Source: Anodontia alba (lineage: Eukaryota > Mollusca > Bivalvia > Lucinida > Lucinidae). From it: DNA of 64,000 nt. The position numbers and the translations under genes are program-made. The notes under the pieces were generated by a model. The model saw only the letters and a program-made list of their open reading frames with translations. It was not told the origin of the DNA and did not search any database. The stretch spans positions 17,781,211 to 17,845,210 of the forward strand of contig OZ024821.1 of assembly GCA_964016985.1 (NCBI GenBank), written 5' to 3'. Positions 42,551 through 54,414 of the stretch are shown here, piece after piece; the first letter of the stretch is position 1; every line of letters begins with the position of its first letter.

Positions 42551-44606
42551 CATCGCACCTGCTGGCGCAAAAGTCACAGGAGCCTCAATCAGAATGTGGT
42601 TATTAAATAAGTTTATTTCATTCTTAGCAGTGCTTACTTGGAAAACTGGGTTGAAAAAAATGTAGACAAAGTGCCTAGTGGGGCACATATATTCCAGGCC
42701 AGTCCCATTCCCTCTAATGGCTATATCTTCAGCACTGACTTTTCGTATCATACAGCCCAATGATAATGGAACGTTGACGTAAAATGTGTAAAAGTCACTG
42801 GAGCATGAAATATAGGTCAAGGTCACGGGTCAAGGTACCTGCTAATTCAGTACATCAAGGAGAAGCACAATGCAAGGTATGGTGGTTGTAGGCCTTATAG
42901 TTGAGGAGTTATCAAACATCAACGTAAAATGTGTCAAATATAGGTCAAGGTCACTGGGTCAAGGTACCTGCCAAGCCAGGGCAATGAGGTGAAGCACTAT
43001 GCAAGGTTTAGTGGTTGTAGGTCTTATATTTGAGGAGATACCGAACATCAATATAAAATGTGTCAAAGTCACTGGAGTGCACAATATAGGTCAAGGTCAC
43101 CAGGTCAAGGTACCTGTCGAGTCAGTACATCGAGAAGAAGTGCTATATAATGTTTGGTGGTTGAAGGCCTTACAGTTGAGGACATATGGAAGGGTGACCT
43201 AAAAGGTGTAAAAGTCAATGGAGCGTGAAATATAGGTCAAGGTCACTCAGTCAAGGTACCTGCAGAGTCCGTACATTGAGGAGAAGCACTATGCAAGGTT
43301 TGATGGTTGTAGGCCTTATAGTTGAGGAGATATTGAACATTGACGTAAAATGTGTAAAAGGCACTGGAGCTCAAAATATAGGTCAAGGTCACCGGGTCAA
43401 GATACCTGCCAAGTCAGTACATATAGGAGAAGCACTATGCAAGGTTTGGTGGCTAGAGGTCTTACACTTGAGGAGATCTGGAACGTTGATGTAAATTATG
43501 TCAAAGTCACTGCAGCCAAAATATAGGTCAAGGTCACCAGGTCAAGGTATCTGCTAAGTCAGTACATTGAGGAGAAGCACTTTGCAAGGTTTGATGGTTG
43601 TAGGCCTTATAGTTGAGGAGATATCGAACGTCGACGCAAAATATGTCAAAGTCACTGGAGCGCAAAATATAGGTCAAGGTCACCGGGTCAAGGTACCTGC
43701 CAAGTCTGTACATCTAGAAGAAGCACTATGCAAGGTTTGGTAGTTGTATGCCTTATAGTTGAGAAGATCTGGAATGTCAACGTAAATTGTGTCAAAGTCA
43801 ATGGAGCGCAAAATATAGGTCAAGGTCACTGGGTCAACATATCTGCCAAGTCAGGAGGTCAGGGAGATGTGTCATGCAAGGAATGATGGTTGTTGTAGAA
43901 TTGTAGTTGATTAGAATACTAACTTTGATGTAAATGTCGAACTTCGACATAACAGAACTGTTAAGAGACAGACGGACGGACAAACGAACAGACAGACGAA
44001 TGGAAAAGCGGGCACCTATGTCGCAAAGTCAGGAGGTCAGTGAGATATTTCATACAAGGTTTGATGGTTGTTTAGTCTTGTAGTTGATTAGAATACTAAC
44101 TTTGACATAAATGTCGAACTTCGACATAACAGAACTGTTAAGAGACGGACAGACGGACAGACGAACAGACAGACGAATGGAAAAGTGGGCACCTGTGTTG
44201 CAAAGTCGGGAGGTCAGGGAGATGTTTCATGCAAGGTTTGATGGTTGTTTAGTCTTGTAGTTGATTAAAATACTAACTTTGACATAAATGTCGAACTTCG
44301 ACATAAATGTTGACAGACGGACAGACAAATGGACAGACATACAGAAAAGCGGACGCCTATGTTGCAAAGTCAGGAGGTCAGGGAGATGTTTCATGCAAGG
44401 TTTGATGGTTGTTTAGTCTTGTAGTTGATTAGAATACTAACTTTGACATAAATGTTGAACGTCGACATAAATGTTGGCAGACGGACGGACGGACGGACGG
44501 ACTGACGGACGGACTGACGGACGGACGGACGGACGGACGGACGGACAGACGGACGGACAGAAAATCGGACGCCTATATCGCACCCTGCTACAAGCAGGTG
44601 CGATAA
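42551..44606. mobile_element. P6: Pearl/HINE-like element with two core arrays and (ACGG)n
   Basis: The left end TCGCACCTGCT and right end AGCAGGTGCGATAA are inverted, and the right end has a GCACCCTGCTACAAGCAGG hairpin. Eight units of about 145 bp (42813-43840; TATAGGTCAAGGTCAC) are followed by four units of about 175 bp (43852-44460; GTCAGGAGGTCAGGGAGAT), with ACGG/ACAG patches between the latter and a longer ACGG tract at 44470-44560. Confidence 0.78.
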
Positions 44607-44779
44607 AAATGACCATTTATGGTTATTTTTCAATATAATCTATACATTTATGGGATCCATCTTTGAACCGTGTTATATCCAAAACCGCGTTATAACAAAC
44701 TGTGGTATAAGGAGGTTGCAGTGTATACATCTTTAATATCATCTCCCCACCTCAGGTTTCAGTGAACTTTATGCTTGGA

Positions 44780-45118
44780 CCTGCATATTATTAGTTATCT
44801 GGATTCTTGACAAGGGACATGGGTAATATTCTTCCGCCTGTGAATTATGTGCACCATAGACAGTAGGCGAGGGTAAATACACTTCTCAGGCAGGAAATAT
44901 GAGCCCATGTTCCCTATCAAGAATCCAAATAACGAATTTGTTACACTGCAAAGCTTTTATTGAAGGCAGGAAATATAAGCCTTTGTTCCCAATCAGGAAT
45001 CCAAATAACGAATTTGTTACACTGCAAAGCTTTTATTGAAGGCAGGAAATATAAGCCTTTGTTCCCAGTCAGGAATCCAAATAACGAATTTGTTACACTG
45101 CAAAGCTTTTATTGAATT
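44780..45118. repeat. Three near-identical 76-bp units beside an inverted partner
   Basis: Units at 44898-45118 share GGCAGGAAATATAAGCC, CAGGAATCCAAATAACG and CACTGCAAAGCTTTTATTG. The second and third are almost identical. 44795-44880 carries a related sequence in inverse orientation (GGATTCTTGACAAGGGACAT). Confidence 0.8.
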
Positions 45119-45187
45119 TTCAGAAGTCAATTGTCACAGTATTATCAATCACTGATTAAACATGACATCGAACTGCACACAACAGCA

Positions 45188-45420
45188 TTAACCCTTAAAC
45201 TGCCAATCACAACAATTGTTGTCTGCTTTGTCATCTGCTTGTGATTTTAAAAGTCATTTTTGCAAACAGTGTGGACCCAGATCTAGGAGCAGTCTGATCT
45301 GGGTCCACACTGTTTGCCTGTAAGCAAAAATAGGTTTGAAAAATTTGCAAGAATATTCAGCAGACGACATAAACAGACGACATTTTCAGATGCAGGTTTT
45401 CTTGGCGTTTTAAGGGTTAA
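45188..45420. repeat. M6 MITE (reference copy), piggyBac-like, TTAA ends
   Basis: TTAACCCTTAAACTGCCA opens it and CTTGGCGTTTTAAGGGTTAA closes it. The centre, CAGTGTGGACCCAGATC, faces GATCTGGGTCCACACTG. TTAA at both outer edges with CCC/GGG termini is the piggyBac pattern. The right TTAA is shared with the M5 copy that follows. Confidence 0.75.
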
Positions 45421-45855
45421 CCTTTATCATACTCTGGGCTAATTTAGCAGACGAACCAGAAAACAGCAGAAAACAGGATATGACATTTCATCCAAGTTGT
45501 CTTCTAAAGAGAAATGTCAAATCCTAAAGAGACAATTTGCATGAAAAGTCAAATCCTGTTTTCTGGGAAATATAAGAAAATTATTTCAATATGTCGTCTA
45601 CTGAACATTTTGCCCAGGGCCCAGTTGTTCAAAGCATCGTTAGCTTAACGAGCTCGTTAAGGGTCATTTCGTTAACTGTTTTAGCAGATTCAATATACAA
45701 TATTATATTTTTAGCTGAAAAAATGTGAGTAGCTTTTCACATTTTTTCAGCAAAAAATTTCAGCATATACGCGTATCACTTGATCTAAATTTTAACGAAT
45801 CGTTAACTAACGACATCGTTAGCTTTGAACAACTGCCCAGAATGCTATGGGTTAA
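45417..45855. repeat. M5 MITE interrupted by M1
   Basis: TTAACCTTTATCATACTCTG opens it. The left half runs to TTTTGCCCAG; M1 (45617-45837) follows; AATGCTATGGGTTAA closes M5. GCCCAG occurs on both sides of M1. Confidence 0.7.
45617..45837. repeat. M1 MITE copy inside M5
   Basis: GGGCCCAGTTGTTCAAAGC opens it and CTTTGAACAACTG closes it. The central stem is shortened. See 3011. Confidence 0.82.
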
Positions 45856-46294
45856 GAGACTTATAATGTCATGAGACAACAATTACTACGTTACATTCTC
45901 CAAGCTTGAACTGCAGTTAACTAGTACAGAAGATGCTGATAGCTTTTAGGAGAACATGGAAACAGTTCAAATTTTCTTACAGAAATGCTAGATAATGCAT
46001 GTGCAAGTTAAATTAAATTGAAATAAAAGATGAATGCATGAGCGTTTGCTATGGTTATTCACTAATGTGGTGAAAAATGAAAAAAAGGCAGCCATCAAAG
46101 TTTTTCAGAGGTATGTATACAAGGTATGGTAACAAAATTTGCATAAATTTGCATAAACATGTAGCTTATGATAACATTTCCTTCAGATTTCATTTTAATC
46201 CTGTTGAACTGACAACATTTCAACAGGATTAAAATGAAATCAGACAGAATTGTTTGTGTATCTGAAGTCTATTCACTAAGTAACTAGAACTTAC

Positions 46295-46447
46295 CAGTAC
46301 ATCCAACGATACCAAAGCCATAGTAGTATTTCTGACACTGGTTACAATTACGTCCAGTCACCCCTGGTTTACACTGGCACTGCCCTGTTACCAGGTCACA
46401 AGTGCTGTTCAGAGATCCTGTAGAGTCACACATACATGGATCACATC
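46295..46447 (-). CDS. LAMC1: Laminin gamma exon e6: LEb module
   Basis: The 153-nt exon encodes one LE module: CDPCMCDSTGSLNSTCD, TGQCQCKPGVTGRNCNQC, YYYGFGIVGCTG. NST is a possible N-glycosylation site. The acceptor is TTTAACAG and the donor GTAAGT, phase 1/1. The 12.9-kb intron that follows contains DIRS element B and Pearl-like elements P4-P6. Confidence 0.95.
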
Positions 46448-46968
46448 CTGTTAAAAAAGAGATAGAAAGTTCTTTGACATTATTTTGAGAACAAGAATCT
46501 GGCTGGATGTGTGGCCACTTGTGACAAAATAAGGTCAAAGTCACCAAAACTTAATCAGTTCAACATCTAGTCTCAGTATATATCTGCAAATATGGTTAGA
46601 AACTGCTTACTAGTTAAAATTATACCACACAGACAAAAAAGTGCCAAGCCAACATGACCTGCACCAAAAAACAATATGTCCCCCTCTCTTTTGGTATAGG
46701 GACATAACAATATCCCCTACCTTTCATACATGGGGATGGAGACATAACCTGACAAATCATTCTAAATGATCATCAGAATCGACTTTCAATATGATCGTAC
46801 CGGGGCCACAGATTTGCTGCCGTTACGAGACGTGTACTGCCCGGCCCTAGAACGAGCATAGTCCGTGGAAATTACGTTCGCGAGACATCGGTCAAAAAGT
46901 GAAACAAAATAGTGCACGAAATAAAGCGAAATGTAGCAAATGTTTTCAGTTTTTATGCAATAATAGCA

Positions 46969-47116
46969 ATCAAACATGGTTTTTCAATGCATTAACATTC
47001 GCCAGGTCCCTTGGGAGGTGTTGAAAACCGAGGCCGAGGCCTCCGGCCTCGGTTTTCAACACCTCCCACGGGACCTGGCGAATGTTAATGCATGAAAAAC
47101 CATGTTTGATCACTAT
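46969..47116. repeat. Long near-perfect inverted repeat, GC-rich centre
   Basis: Arms of about 70 bp (ATCAAACATGGTTTTTCAAT, CATTCGCCAGGTCCCTTGGG, TTGAAAACCGAGGCCGAGGC) face their complements with about three differences. It is more GC-rich than its surroundings, has no ORF, and is unlike M1-M8. Confidence 0.9.
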
Positions 47117-47117
47117 A

Positions 47118-47262
47118 TTGTGGATACACATATGAAAAGCCTTGGTGAGCACTTGAAAAGCATCTTGGTGAGGAATTCCTAATGAGTACCACAACCTGTT
47201 TTCATGGAAAAATAAAAAGATACAGTCTGGTTGAAAAAAAATGCCGTATCTGGAGCTACTGA
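47118..47262. repeat. M2 hairpin MITE, decayed
   Basis: ATATTGTGGATACACATATG, then AGGAATTCCTAATGAGTAC, then CCGTATCTGGAGCTAC: M2 right-hand arms with a damaged stem. Confidence 0.55.
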
Positions 47263-47334
47263 AAAATATCACCATATCTGGAGATTGTCAAGGGAATGTT
47301 GGTTCCCTCGCAAAATGTCTCCTGTGTTACTGAC

Positions 47335-47481
47335 CTGTTCCACTATCAAGATTCCAATATCCATCTTCACACTTATCACATTGTCTTCCTCGTACATTTG
47401 GCAAGCAAGGACAATTTCCGGAGTCTGGGTCACAAGACAACACTCCAGCACTGATTGTTCCTGGTGGGTAGCAGTTACAGG
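47335..47481 (-). CDS. LAMC1: Laminin gamma exon e5: LEb module
   Basis: The 147-nt exon encodes one LE module: [45 protein letters not shown]. The acceptor is TTATTTCAG. The donor reads GTCAGTAA, weaker than the GTAAGT used by most other exons of this gene. Phase is 1/1, the usual phase for exchangeable LE exons. Confidence 0.94.
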
Positions 47482-47664
47482 CTGAAATAAAATAACAAAG
47501 ATCAATATCATGTAAATCCAGACAATAGAAATATTCAGAAGAAGCATAACATATCTGTATGTGTGCATATGTGCATGCATGTGTGTGTATGTGCACGCTA
47601 ATAATGATGTGGGGCACAAGTTTGAGTAATATGAAATTTTTAAAGTAAAATTAATTTCAATTAA

Positions 47665-47998
47665 AGCATACTCACCTCAAGATATTATAAGCCTTATTTG
47701 AGCGGTTCACCGCGAGATCGACCTTCAAAAGAAAGACAACTAGGAAAAAAAAATTGTTTGAAACAGACTATAGCTCGTCCTAGTTGTCCCCCCTACCAAG
47801 CGTCCTGTTTCTAGGTGACCAAGATCGGGTACCAGTCACGGACTGGCTCCCTTCCGTCCACGCCACCGTAAGCAACCAATCAGGACGCGCCAGGTATATT
47901 CCCGCCAAAGCACGCACCAAGCGTGTGGCACGCCTAATGTGGTAGACATTGTTACTATAAAGGGTAGACGCAAGGTAGAAAACATCACTATTTTTTAG
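47665..47998. repeat. Element C terminal inverted repeat, 3' side
   Basis: About 334 bp, inverse of 54043-54377, running from the CACCTCAAGATATTATAAGC border region to CATCACTATTTTTT. A few mismatches and one indel distinguish the arms. Confidence 0.93.
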
Positions 47999-48046
47999 GA
48001 GCAATATAATTTAACAATGAAAGCGGGGTGGGAGGAGGGACATTTG

Positions 48047-48144
48047 ATAATATCTTGAGGTGAGTATGCTTTAATTGAAATTAATTTTACTTTAAAAATT
48101 TCATTTCAATGTCAGCATACATCACCTCAAGATATTATAAGCCT
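48047..48144. repeat. Element C internal complementary region
   Basis: 98 bp joining the inverse of the left terminus (ATAATATCTTGAGGTGAGTA) to the inverse of the right terminus (TTCAATGTCAGCATACATC) at about 48101. Same arrangement as in element B. Confidence 0.92.
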
Positions 48145-48388
48145 GAATAATAAGCATAGGTGGGAAGGTAATAATAAAAATAATATAAATCTCTACTCAC
48201 CCATGCTGGAATCCGGTGAAGTTCAGCAGTCCCCTGGTAATTCATAGTATTTTTAGGGGAATATTTTTGCATTGTAGGTATGCTTGCGGGTCGAATGCCA
48301 ATATCCGTTGATGGAGAAGAATAAGACAGACCCTTTGAAGAAAAGTTTCACACCGGATTCAAGCAGGCTTAAAATACTGTGAAGAGAC

Positions 48389-49914
48389 TTAAGATACAGA
48401 ACGATGGCAGCCAGTAATAGACTGCGCCGCCACGAGAGGTCCCAATGACGATGTATCCTGCCTAACTGGGGCCAAATATCTAAAGTAAAATGAAGAAAAG
48501 TTACTATTTGTACGCCAATATGCAGCCCTTACCACATCCTCAAGGGCGACAGAATTCCAATAAGCCCAAGACGAAGACAAAGCTCTAAATTCATGAGCAG
48601 AGATTTTCATGAATGACAGATCCGAAGATGATAAATCTGCATAAGCTAGTTTGATAACGTCACAGATCCAACAAGAAATAGTGGAAGGTGAAATATCTTT
48701 AGAGCCCTTCAGTGGTAAAAAAAAACAGTCTCTTCCTTCCCGATCTCTTAGCTTTCACTCTGGACAAATAAGCTCTAACAGCTCTGACCGGACACAAAAG
48801 TCTAACATCCGTATCAGAACCACAAAACTGAGAAAGACCTGGAATAACAATAGGTTCTGGTAATGACTCTGGAAGTTGGTTTTTTTGCTAAAAACCTAGG
48901 TTGTGAGAGGAGGGTAATGGAATCAGAGTTGCGGTCATACCTAAAACAGCCTACCTCAATTGACAGAGCATTAATCTCACTTCTTCTAGCAGCCGCAAAT
49001 GTAAGAAGAAACACTGCTTTAAGTGTGATGTATTTGATGTCAGCAGTCTTTAGTGGTTCATAAGGAGCTTTACCAAAGAACACAAGTCAAATTCCATTTG
49101 GGCGTAAGAGATCTGGCAACCGGTTTTCTCAGGGCAAAACCTTTAATAAGATCTGAAATGATTGGGTCCGCCGTACAGTCTGCTGATTTGGAAAAAATTC
49201 AGTGTATTTGAGATGGCGGAGCGGTAGCCTTTAATAGTAGCTACCGATAATTTCAGGGTGTTAAAAAGGTAGCAATAAAAAATCTACCAAATCATTTAAA
49301 GCGGGATCGACAGGATTAACTTCCCTTTGCAAATACCAATCCGATAACATCTTCCACCTCGCAGAGTAGACCTTGAGCGTAGACTCTCTGCGGGATTGAG
49401 AGATACACTGGGTAGCGAATTCAGAAATGTGTCTACCTCTGATTTGACTCCTGATAACTTCCAAGCGTGAAGATGCAACATAGCTGGATTCTGATGGAGT
49501 ACTTTTCCCTGATGTTGTGATACCAAACCCCGATGAACCGGAAATTCCCTGGGAAAGTCTATTATGAGACTCAAAATGACTGAAAACCAGCTCCTCTGAG
49601 GCCAACACGGGGCTATGAGAATGAACCGACTGTTGGAATCCCTCATCTTGTTTAGAACCAGGGGAACAAGTTTGAATGGAGGAAATGCGTATGCGAATAG
49701 GTTTTTCCATTCTAGTGACATAGCATCCACTGCACAAGCCCTGTGGTCCAGTACTGGAGAAACAAACAGGGGCAGAAGATGGTTTAATCTGGTGGCGAAA
49801 AGATCTATCTGAGGAGTACCCCAAAGACTGAAAGTTTGGGTAGCTATCTCCCGATCTAGAGACCATTCGGTGGGGAGAATTCGTCTGGGCGAGACAGGCT
49901 GTCTGCCAAAACAT
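48389..49914 (-). pseudogene. Element C tyrosine recombinase, frameshifted
   Basis: Fragments: SQSRRESTLKVYSARWKMLS (49914-49261), TFAAARRSEINALSIE with the first Arg (49083-48814), and ISAHEFRALSSSWAYWNS with FSSFYFRYLAPV, His-x-x-Arg and Tyr (48610-48389). At least two frame breaks lie between them, including one near a run of A at 48718-48727. Confidence 0.85.
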
Positions 49915-51348
49915 TCAATTTCCCTGGAATATGCCTGACTTGAATGTGAATATTCCTATGATGACACAGTAAAGAAGCTCCCATATTAGCATGCACAGAG
50001 ATGGAGAGTGGGTCCCCCCTTGCTTCTTGAGGTAAGCCACTACTGATGAATTGTCTGAAGCTACCATCCCGCAAGAATTGTAAATGTGACTGAAAATGTT
50101 GGAGTGCTAGGAAAACTGCTCGTAACTCCAAATTGTTGATGTGAAGGTCTTGGGAAGCAACATCCCACAGTCCCTGAACCTCTAGACCTAGGGGTTCTAA
50201 ATGTGCGCCCCAGCCCGAATGGCTGTCATCTGAAAACAGATGGAAATCTGGGGCTGGTATAACAAGGGGAATTCCAGCCACATAAATGGAAGGATTCAGC
50301 CACCATTTGATTGCTACACGACATGAACGGGATATTGGAATAGGTTGGACCAAACTGTCGCGGTGAGGTTTCCAGTTGGCCAGAAGATGGAACTGAAGAG
50401 GTCTCGTATGAAGGCGACCCAACTGAACTAAATCTGCTGAAGCATTGAGTGATCCCAACATGGACAAAATTCTCGGGGGGTAATGAATTGAACCTGTAGA
50501 ACCCGAAATAGAAGGACAAGAATTTTGATGACTCTCTTCTGGAACTCTGACAATGCCAATGTGAGTCAGGAACCTCATTCCTGCATACACGAAGTCCTGA
50601 GATGGAACTAGGTCTGATTTCAGAGGATTTGGTATTAGACCCAGATTTGTAATGATTTCCCAAGCTAGTGAAAGGTCAGACAGTAGGGACTCCTGCGAAA
50701 GACGATGGACAAGCCAATCGTCGAAATATTGGTGAATGTTTGGTCCTAGAGATCGAATATGTCCCGCCACAATCTCCATCAAGATTGTAAAAACGAAAAG
50801 CGCTGTTGAGATTTCGAATGGAAGCGCCCGAAATTGTTATATAGTGCCTTCTAGGGAAAAGCGCTGTTGAGATTTCGAATGGAAGCGCCCGAAATTGTTA
50901 TATAGTGCCTTCTAGGGAAAATCTCAGGTACTTGCGAGACGCTGGATGAATAGGAATATGGAGGTATGCGTCCATAAAGTCTATAGAAACCGCCCAAGCC
51001 CCTGGAGGAATAGCTCTCCGAATGGAGGCCGCAGTTTCCATTTGAAAGTAATCTACCTTCATCATTTTGTTGAGCGATGATAGGTCTATAATGAGACGAA
51101 AAAACGGCCGGTTTTCTTCTTCACTAAGAAAATCCGGCTGTAGAGGTGGTATCTCTCACAATCTCTACAGCCTTCTTTTCCAGTAGAATCTGCACCTCCT
51201 CCCTCAAGTGGTTTAAATGTTGTTGAGCTACAGGGAACAGAATTGGAGACAACGATAATGGAGGTTCCCTTGCAAAAGGAATCCTGTAGCCCTTCCGGAG
51301 AATAGAAAGGGCCCAGGAATCCCGAGTTATGGCTGACCAAGCCTCCAC
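49856..51348 (-). pseudogene. Element C reverse transcriptase and RNase H, broken
   Basis: The N-terminus reads MEAWSAITRDSWALSILRKG and LEKKAVEIVRDT in one frame, then YSRIFLVKKKTGRF in another (51086 on). RT resumes after the 61-bp duplication at 50782: HQYFDDWLVHRLSQESLL. RNase H reads FHLFSDDSHSGWGAHLEP, INNLELRAVFLAL and VRHIPGKLNVLADSLSRPD. YFDD replaces the YLDD of element B. Confidence 0.85.
50795..50916. repeat. 61-bp tandem duplication inside element C RT
   Basis: Two identical 61-bp units begin GAAAAGCGCTGTTGAGATTT and end TATAGTGCCTTCTAGG. Sixty-one is not a multiple of three, so the duplication shifts the RT frame. Confidence 0.95.
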
Positions 51349-51354
51349 AAAAAT

Positions 51355-53977
51355 TTAACGAGCTCCCACCGGAAGAGAAGGATGAGGTGCAGATGGAAGG
51401 GCCCTGATGATGTCATTTACTCCTCCTAGCGGGCCCCCCCTGAAAGAAGATGATCCACCACGGCCCCCCTTGGTGGATCGAAACCGTTTGAAAGAGACAG
51501 CAGACAAAGAAGAAGTGGAAGTGGGAACTCGGCTAGCTTTTGGTTCCCACCTAGACTTCTTCGCTGGATTTGAATTAAAAGTAGAGGAGGAAGGTCTCTT
51601 TCTGTTGGCCGATACTCCTGAATAATTTGCTCTCAGGAGGGAATGATGTCTATCGTCTAAATTTGCTCTGAAAACTTCCTCTACTTTACACCCAAAAAGA
51701 GAGGAAGAATTCAGAGGAGCTGCTCTAAGATTGTCCTTGTTATGAGATAAAAGTAAATTAGAGGTATTTAGAGCAGCGTTACGGCGCTGATGCAACAGCA
51801 CAGCAGACACAGATAGGCCTAGGGCCATGATGTGCTTAGCAGAGCGGTTCACTGCTAGAAGTAGACTACGCAGAACATCCGGGTCAACATGCTCTGCGCA
51901 GAGGACCTGAAATGCAGCCGAACCAAAAAAATCACAATGTGAACTGATGGCCACCGCTCTCCTTGCTAACCGCTCCAGGTACTCTAAATGAGCCACTGGT
52001 AAAGAGGCGAATCTGCCCACTGAGATGCCTAGCCTGCCAGCGTCAGCATCAAGGGTGGGTATCTTACTCGGCCAAAATTCCGTATGACAAGCGTAAGAAT
52101 GTGGTCGAGCAAGGTAATCAATTGTAATCAATTGTTTTCTTAGGTACATACCAATTTGGATTATTTCTAGCCTCTGCGGTGTTGTCAAACAGCTTCCCCA
52201 TCAACTGGTTCACTGTTGAGGATTCTGGAAGTGTTGACCTGGAGGAAGTAGGCTGGTCCAAAATAGACTCAAGCAGGGAATGGACTCGCGCGCTGTCTTG
52301 AGTTTGGTCAGCCTTGGGGCAAAGGTCTCCCAAAAGGGAGTAAACTTCCTCCAGTGTCTCATGGTAGTTTGTGGCAGGCTCATGAGACTGGCTCTTTTGA
52401 GAAGAACTTAATGAACTCTCTGACAGAGCCTGGTCCGGGACATAATCACATCCATGATATGGAGCCCGGGGGTCTTGGCTAATGGTCCAAACATGGTCGC
52501 GACCATTGCCAGTGGATCCAGACTGACCCGTGAAAGTTTGCCCCTCCCCTTCTTCAGCAACAGAAGGGAGATCCACTGACGAAGCCAAGTTGCCCAACCC
52601 TGATAGAGTCCTCAATACTGCCTGGGATATGGCTGAGGCAATGTCAGGGGTGCTACGTGAGGGGTTGGTTACCCTCAATGGCGTAGCTGTAAGACCTAAA
52701 GAACTATCCCTGCTCAAAGCAGGAATAGCCACAAAAGGTCTGGCTGCAGAAACACTAGGACCTATAGGGACATCGTCCTCTACAGATCCCAGTGCGCTTA
52801 CAGATGAATAGTCAGCCAATGGAACCCTGCTGCTATTCTGTACCTCCGTATACAAATGCCCGAAGGCTTCATTAACATTCTGACTTACCCTGACTGAAGG
52901 AAGAGCAGATGATGTGGAAGAGGTACCCAGTCTATTCTTACTATTTCTACTTCTACCCAAGTTGGTAGTACCAATAACTGGTTCCGCTATCAAAGAATCT
53001 GAAAATGAACCTTCCTGAAACATAATACCCGAGCAAGTCGGAATGGCTATAGTATTATTATGTTGAGAAGCCTTACTAATAGTAGGCACAGTAGAAAGAG
53101 ATACTTTGGTCTCCTTACCACTTTGAATAGGTTTTGGATTCCTAAATGAATTCACCGCAGGAGAAGTATGAGAAACAGATCCTGTTACCTGGATATTTGG
53201 TGTGGTACGAATGCCAGCAACTAAAGGGAGAGAACCATTCTCCTGGGAAACAGCCTTAGTAATTGAACTGGACGAGCTAGGAACGGCTTCGGGACAGGGC
53301 AAATATAAGTTGGGGTAATAATCATACCCACTAAAGCCATCCCATGAACCCCAGGGATAAAAATAAGGCCAATAAAAGGGCCCCTGATCTGCGCCTTCCT
53401 GCCAAGAAAATTGAGGGGAAGGCACAGTTACATTACTTGGGAATCAGCCCGCCGTATTAAAGGCCGCCGAGCTAACATACCTATAAGGTGTACAATAACC
53501 CGGCAGGTACCTAGGTTCGGAATTTCCGCCGGAACAGGGGTTCGCCAGCGCCCCCTGCGTTGCCTTCCGTCGGGAAGCATCGCTGGGGGCGGGGCGAGGT
53601 CCCCTAGTCAAGCATTCATTACTAGTGACAGTAACGGCGACCTGGGGTCCCCTACGTCTGTTTTCCAAATCTGGAGCAGGCTCAGAGTTCAATTGAAAAT
53701 TATTCACCAGAGTACAAGAAGGGAATCCCTGAGCCTGCCCCCGACCAGAAGATACATAAGAGGGGAAGTGGGATAATTCTTCCCAGATCTCTGAAGCCCA
53801 ATTGGCAGACCTGGCACAAGGAGATAGTTGCGAAAACCCGCAATATCTAAAATATAAATCATGGCTGTCTGCCGGAAGTTTAGTTTGCTTGCAATTAATG
53901 CACAACATCTTACTACTGATATGGGCTACTAAGAAAAGCTTTAGTGAAAATAAAGATACAGACATCTGTTCTAGCAA
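51355..53977 (-). pseudogene. Element C ORF1, Gag-like, broken
   Basis: The upstream block (53977-53444) carries a cysteine cluster (LCINCKQTKLPADS) and ends at TGA 53444-53446; the same frame continues 53425-52118 (acidic, Ser-rich). After a 10-bp tandem duplication the frame changes to 52188-51355, with LEYLERLARRAVAISSHCDF, LLLAVNRSAKHIMALG and a basic, Ser/Gly-rich C-terminus (SFRGGPLGGVNDIIR). The helical block matches ORF1 of element B. Confidence 0.8.
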
Positions 53978-54042
53978 AAAATACTTCTTTCCAAATCCAA
54001 ACGTCGTAATCTATACAGAAGGTGCTGACCTCGCAAGCGACC

Positions 54043-54377
54043 AAAAAATAGTGATGTTTTCTACCTTGCATCTACCCTTTATAGTAACAATGTCTACCAC
54101 ATGCATTAGGCGTGCCACACGCTTGGTGCGTGCTTTGGCGGGAATATACCTGGCGCGTCCTGATTGGTTGCTTACGGTGGCGTGGACGGAAGGGAGCCAG
54201 TCCGTGACTGGTACCCGATCTTGGTCACCTAGAAACAGGACGCTTGGTAGGGGGGACAACTAGGACGAGCTATAGTCTGTTTCAAACAATTTTTTTTTCC
54301 TAGTTGTCTTTCTTTTGAAGGTCGATCTCGCGGTGAACCGCTCAAATAAGGCTTATAATATCTTGAGGTGATGTATG
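54043..54377. repeat. Element C terminal inverted repeat, 5' side
   Basis: About 335 bp, inverse of 47665-47998. It includes GCGTGCTTTGGCGGGAATAT and GATCTTGGTCACCTAG. It would contain the element's transcription start. Confidence 0.93.
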
Positions 54378-54414
54378 CTGACATTGAATTGGAAATTAAC
54401 AGCCCAGACAATAC

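Larger units (their letters stand above)
47631..54388 (-). mobile_element. Element C: DIRS retrotransposon, degenerate
   Basis: This 6.8-kb minus-strand element in intron e4-e5 has inverted terminal repeats of about 334 bp (47665-47998, 54043-54377), an internal complementary region (48047-48144), and ORF1, RT/RNase H and recombinase in broken frames. It belongs to a different lineage from B (YFDD rather than YLDD; no shared terminal sequence). Lesions include a 10-bp tandem duplication at 52114-52133, a 61-bp tandem duplication at 50795-50916, an in-frame TGA at 53444-53446 and frame breaks in the recombinase. Confidence 0.92.
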
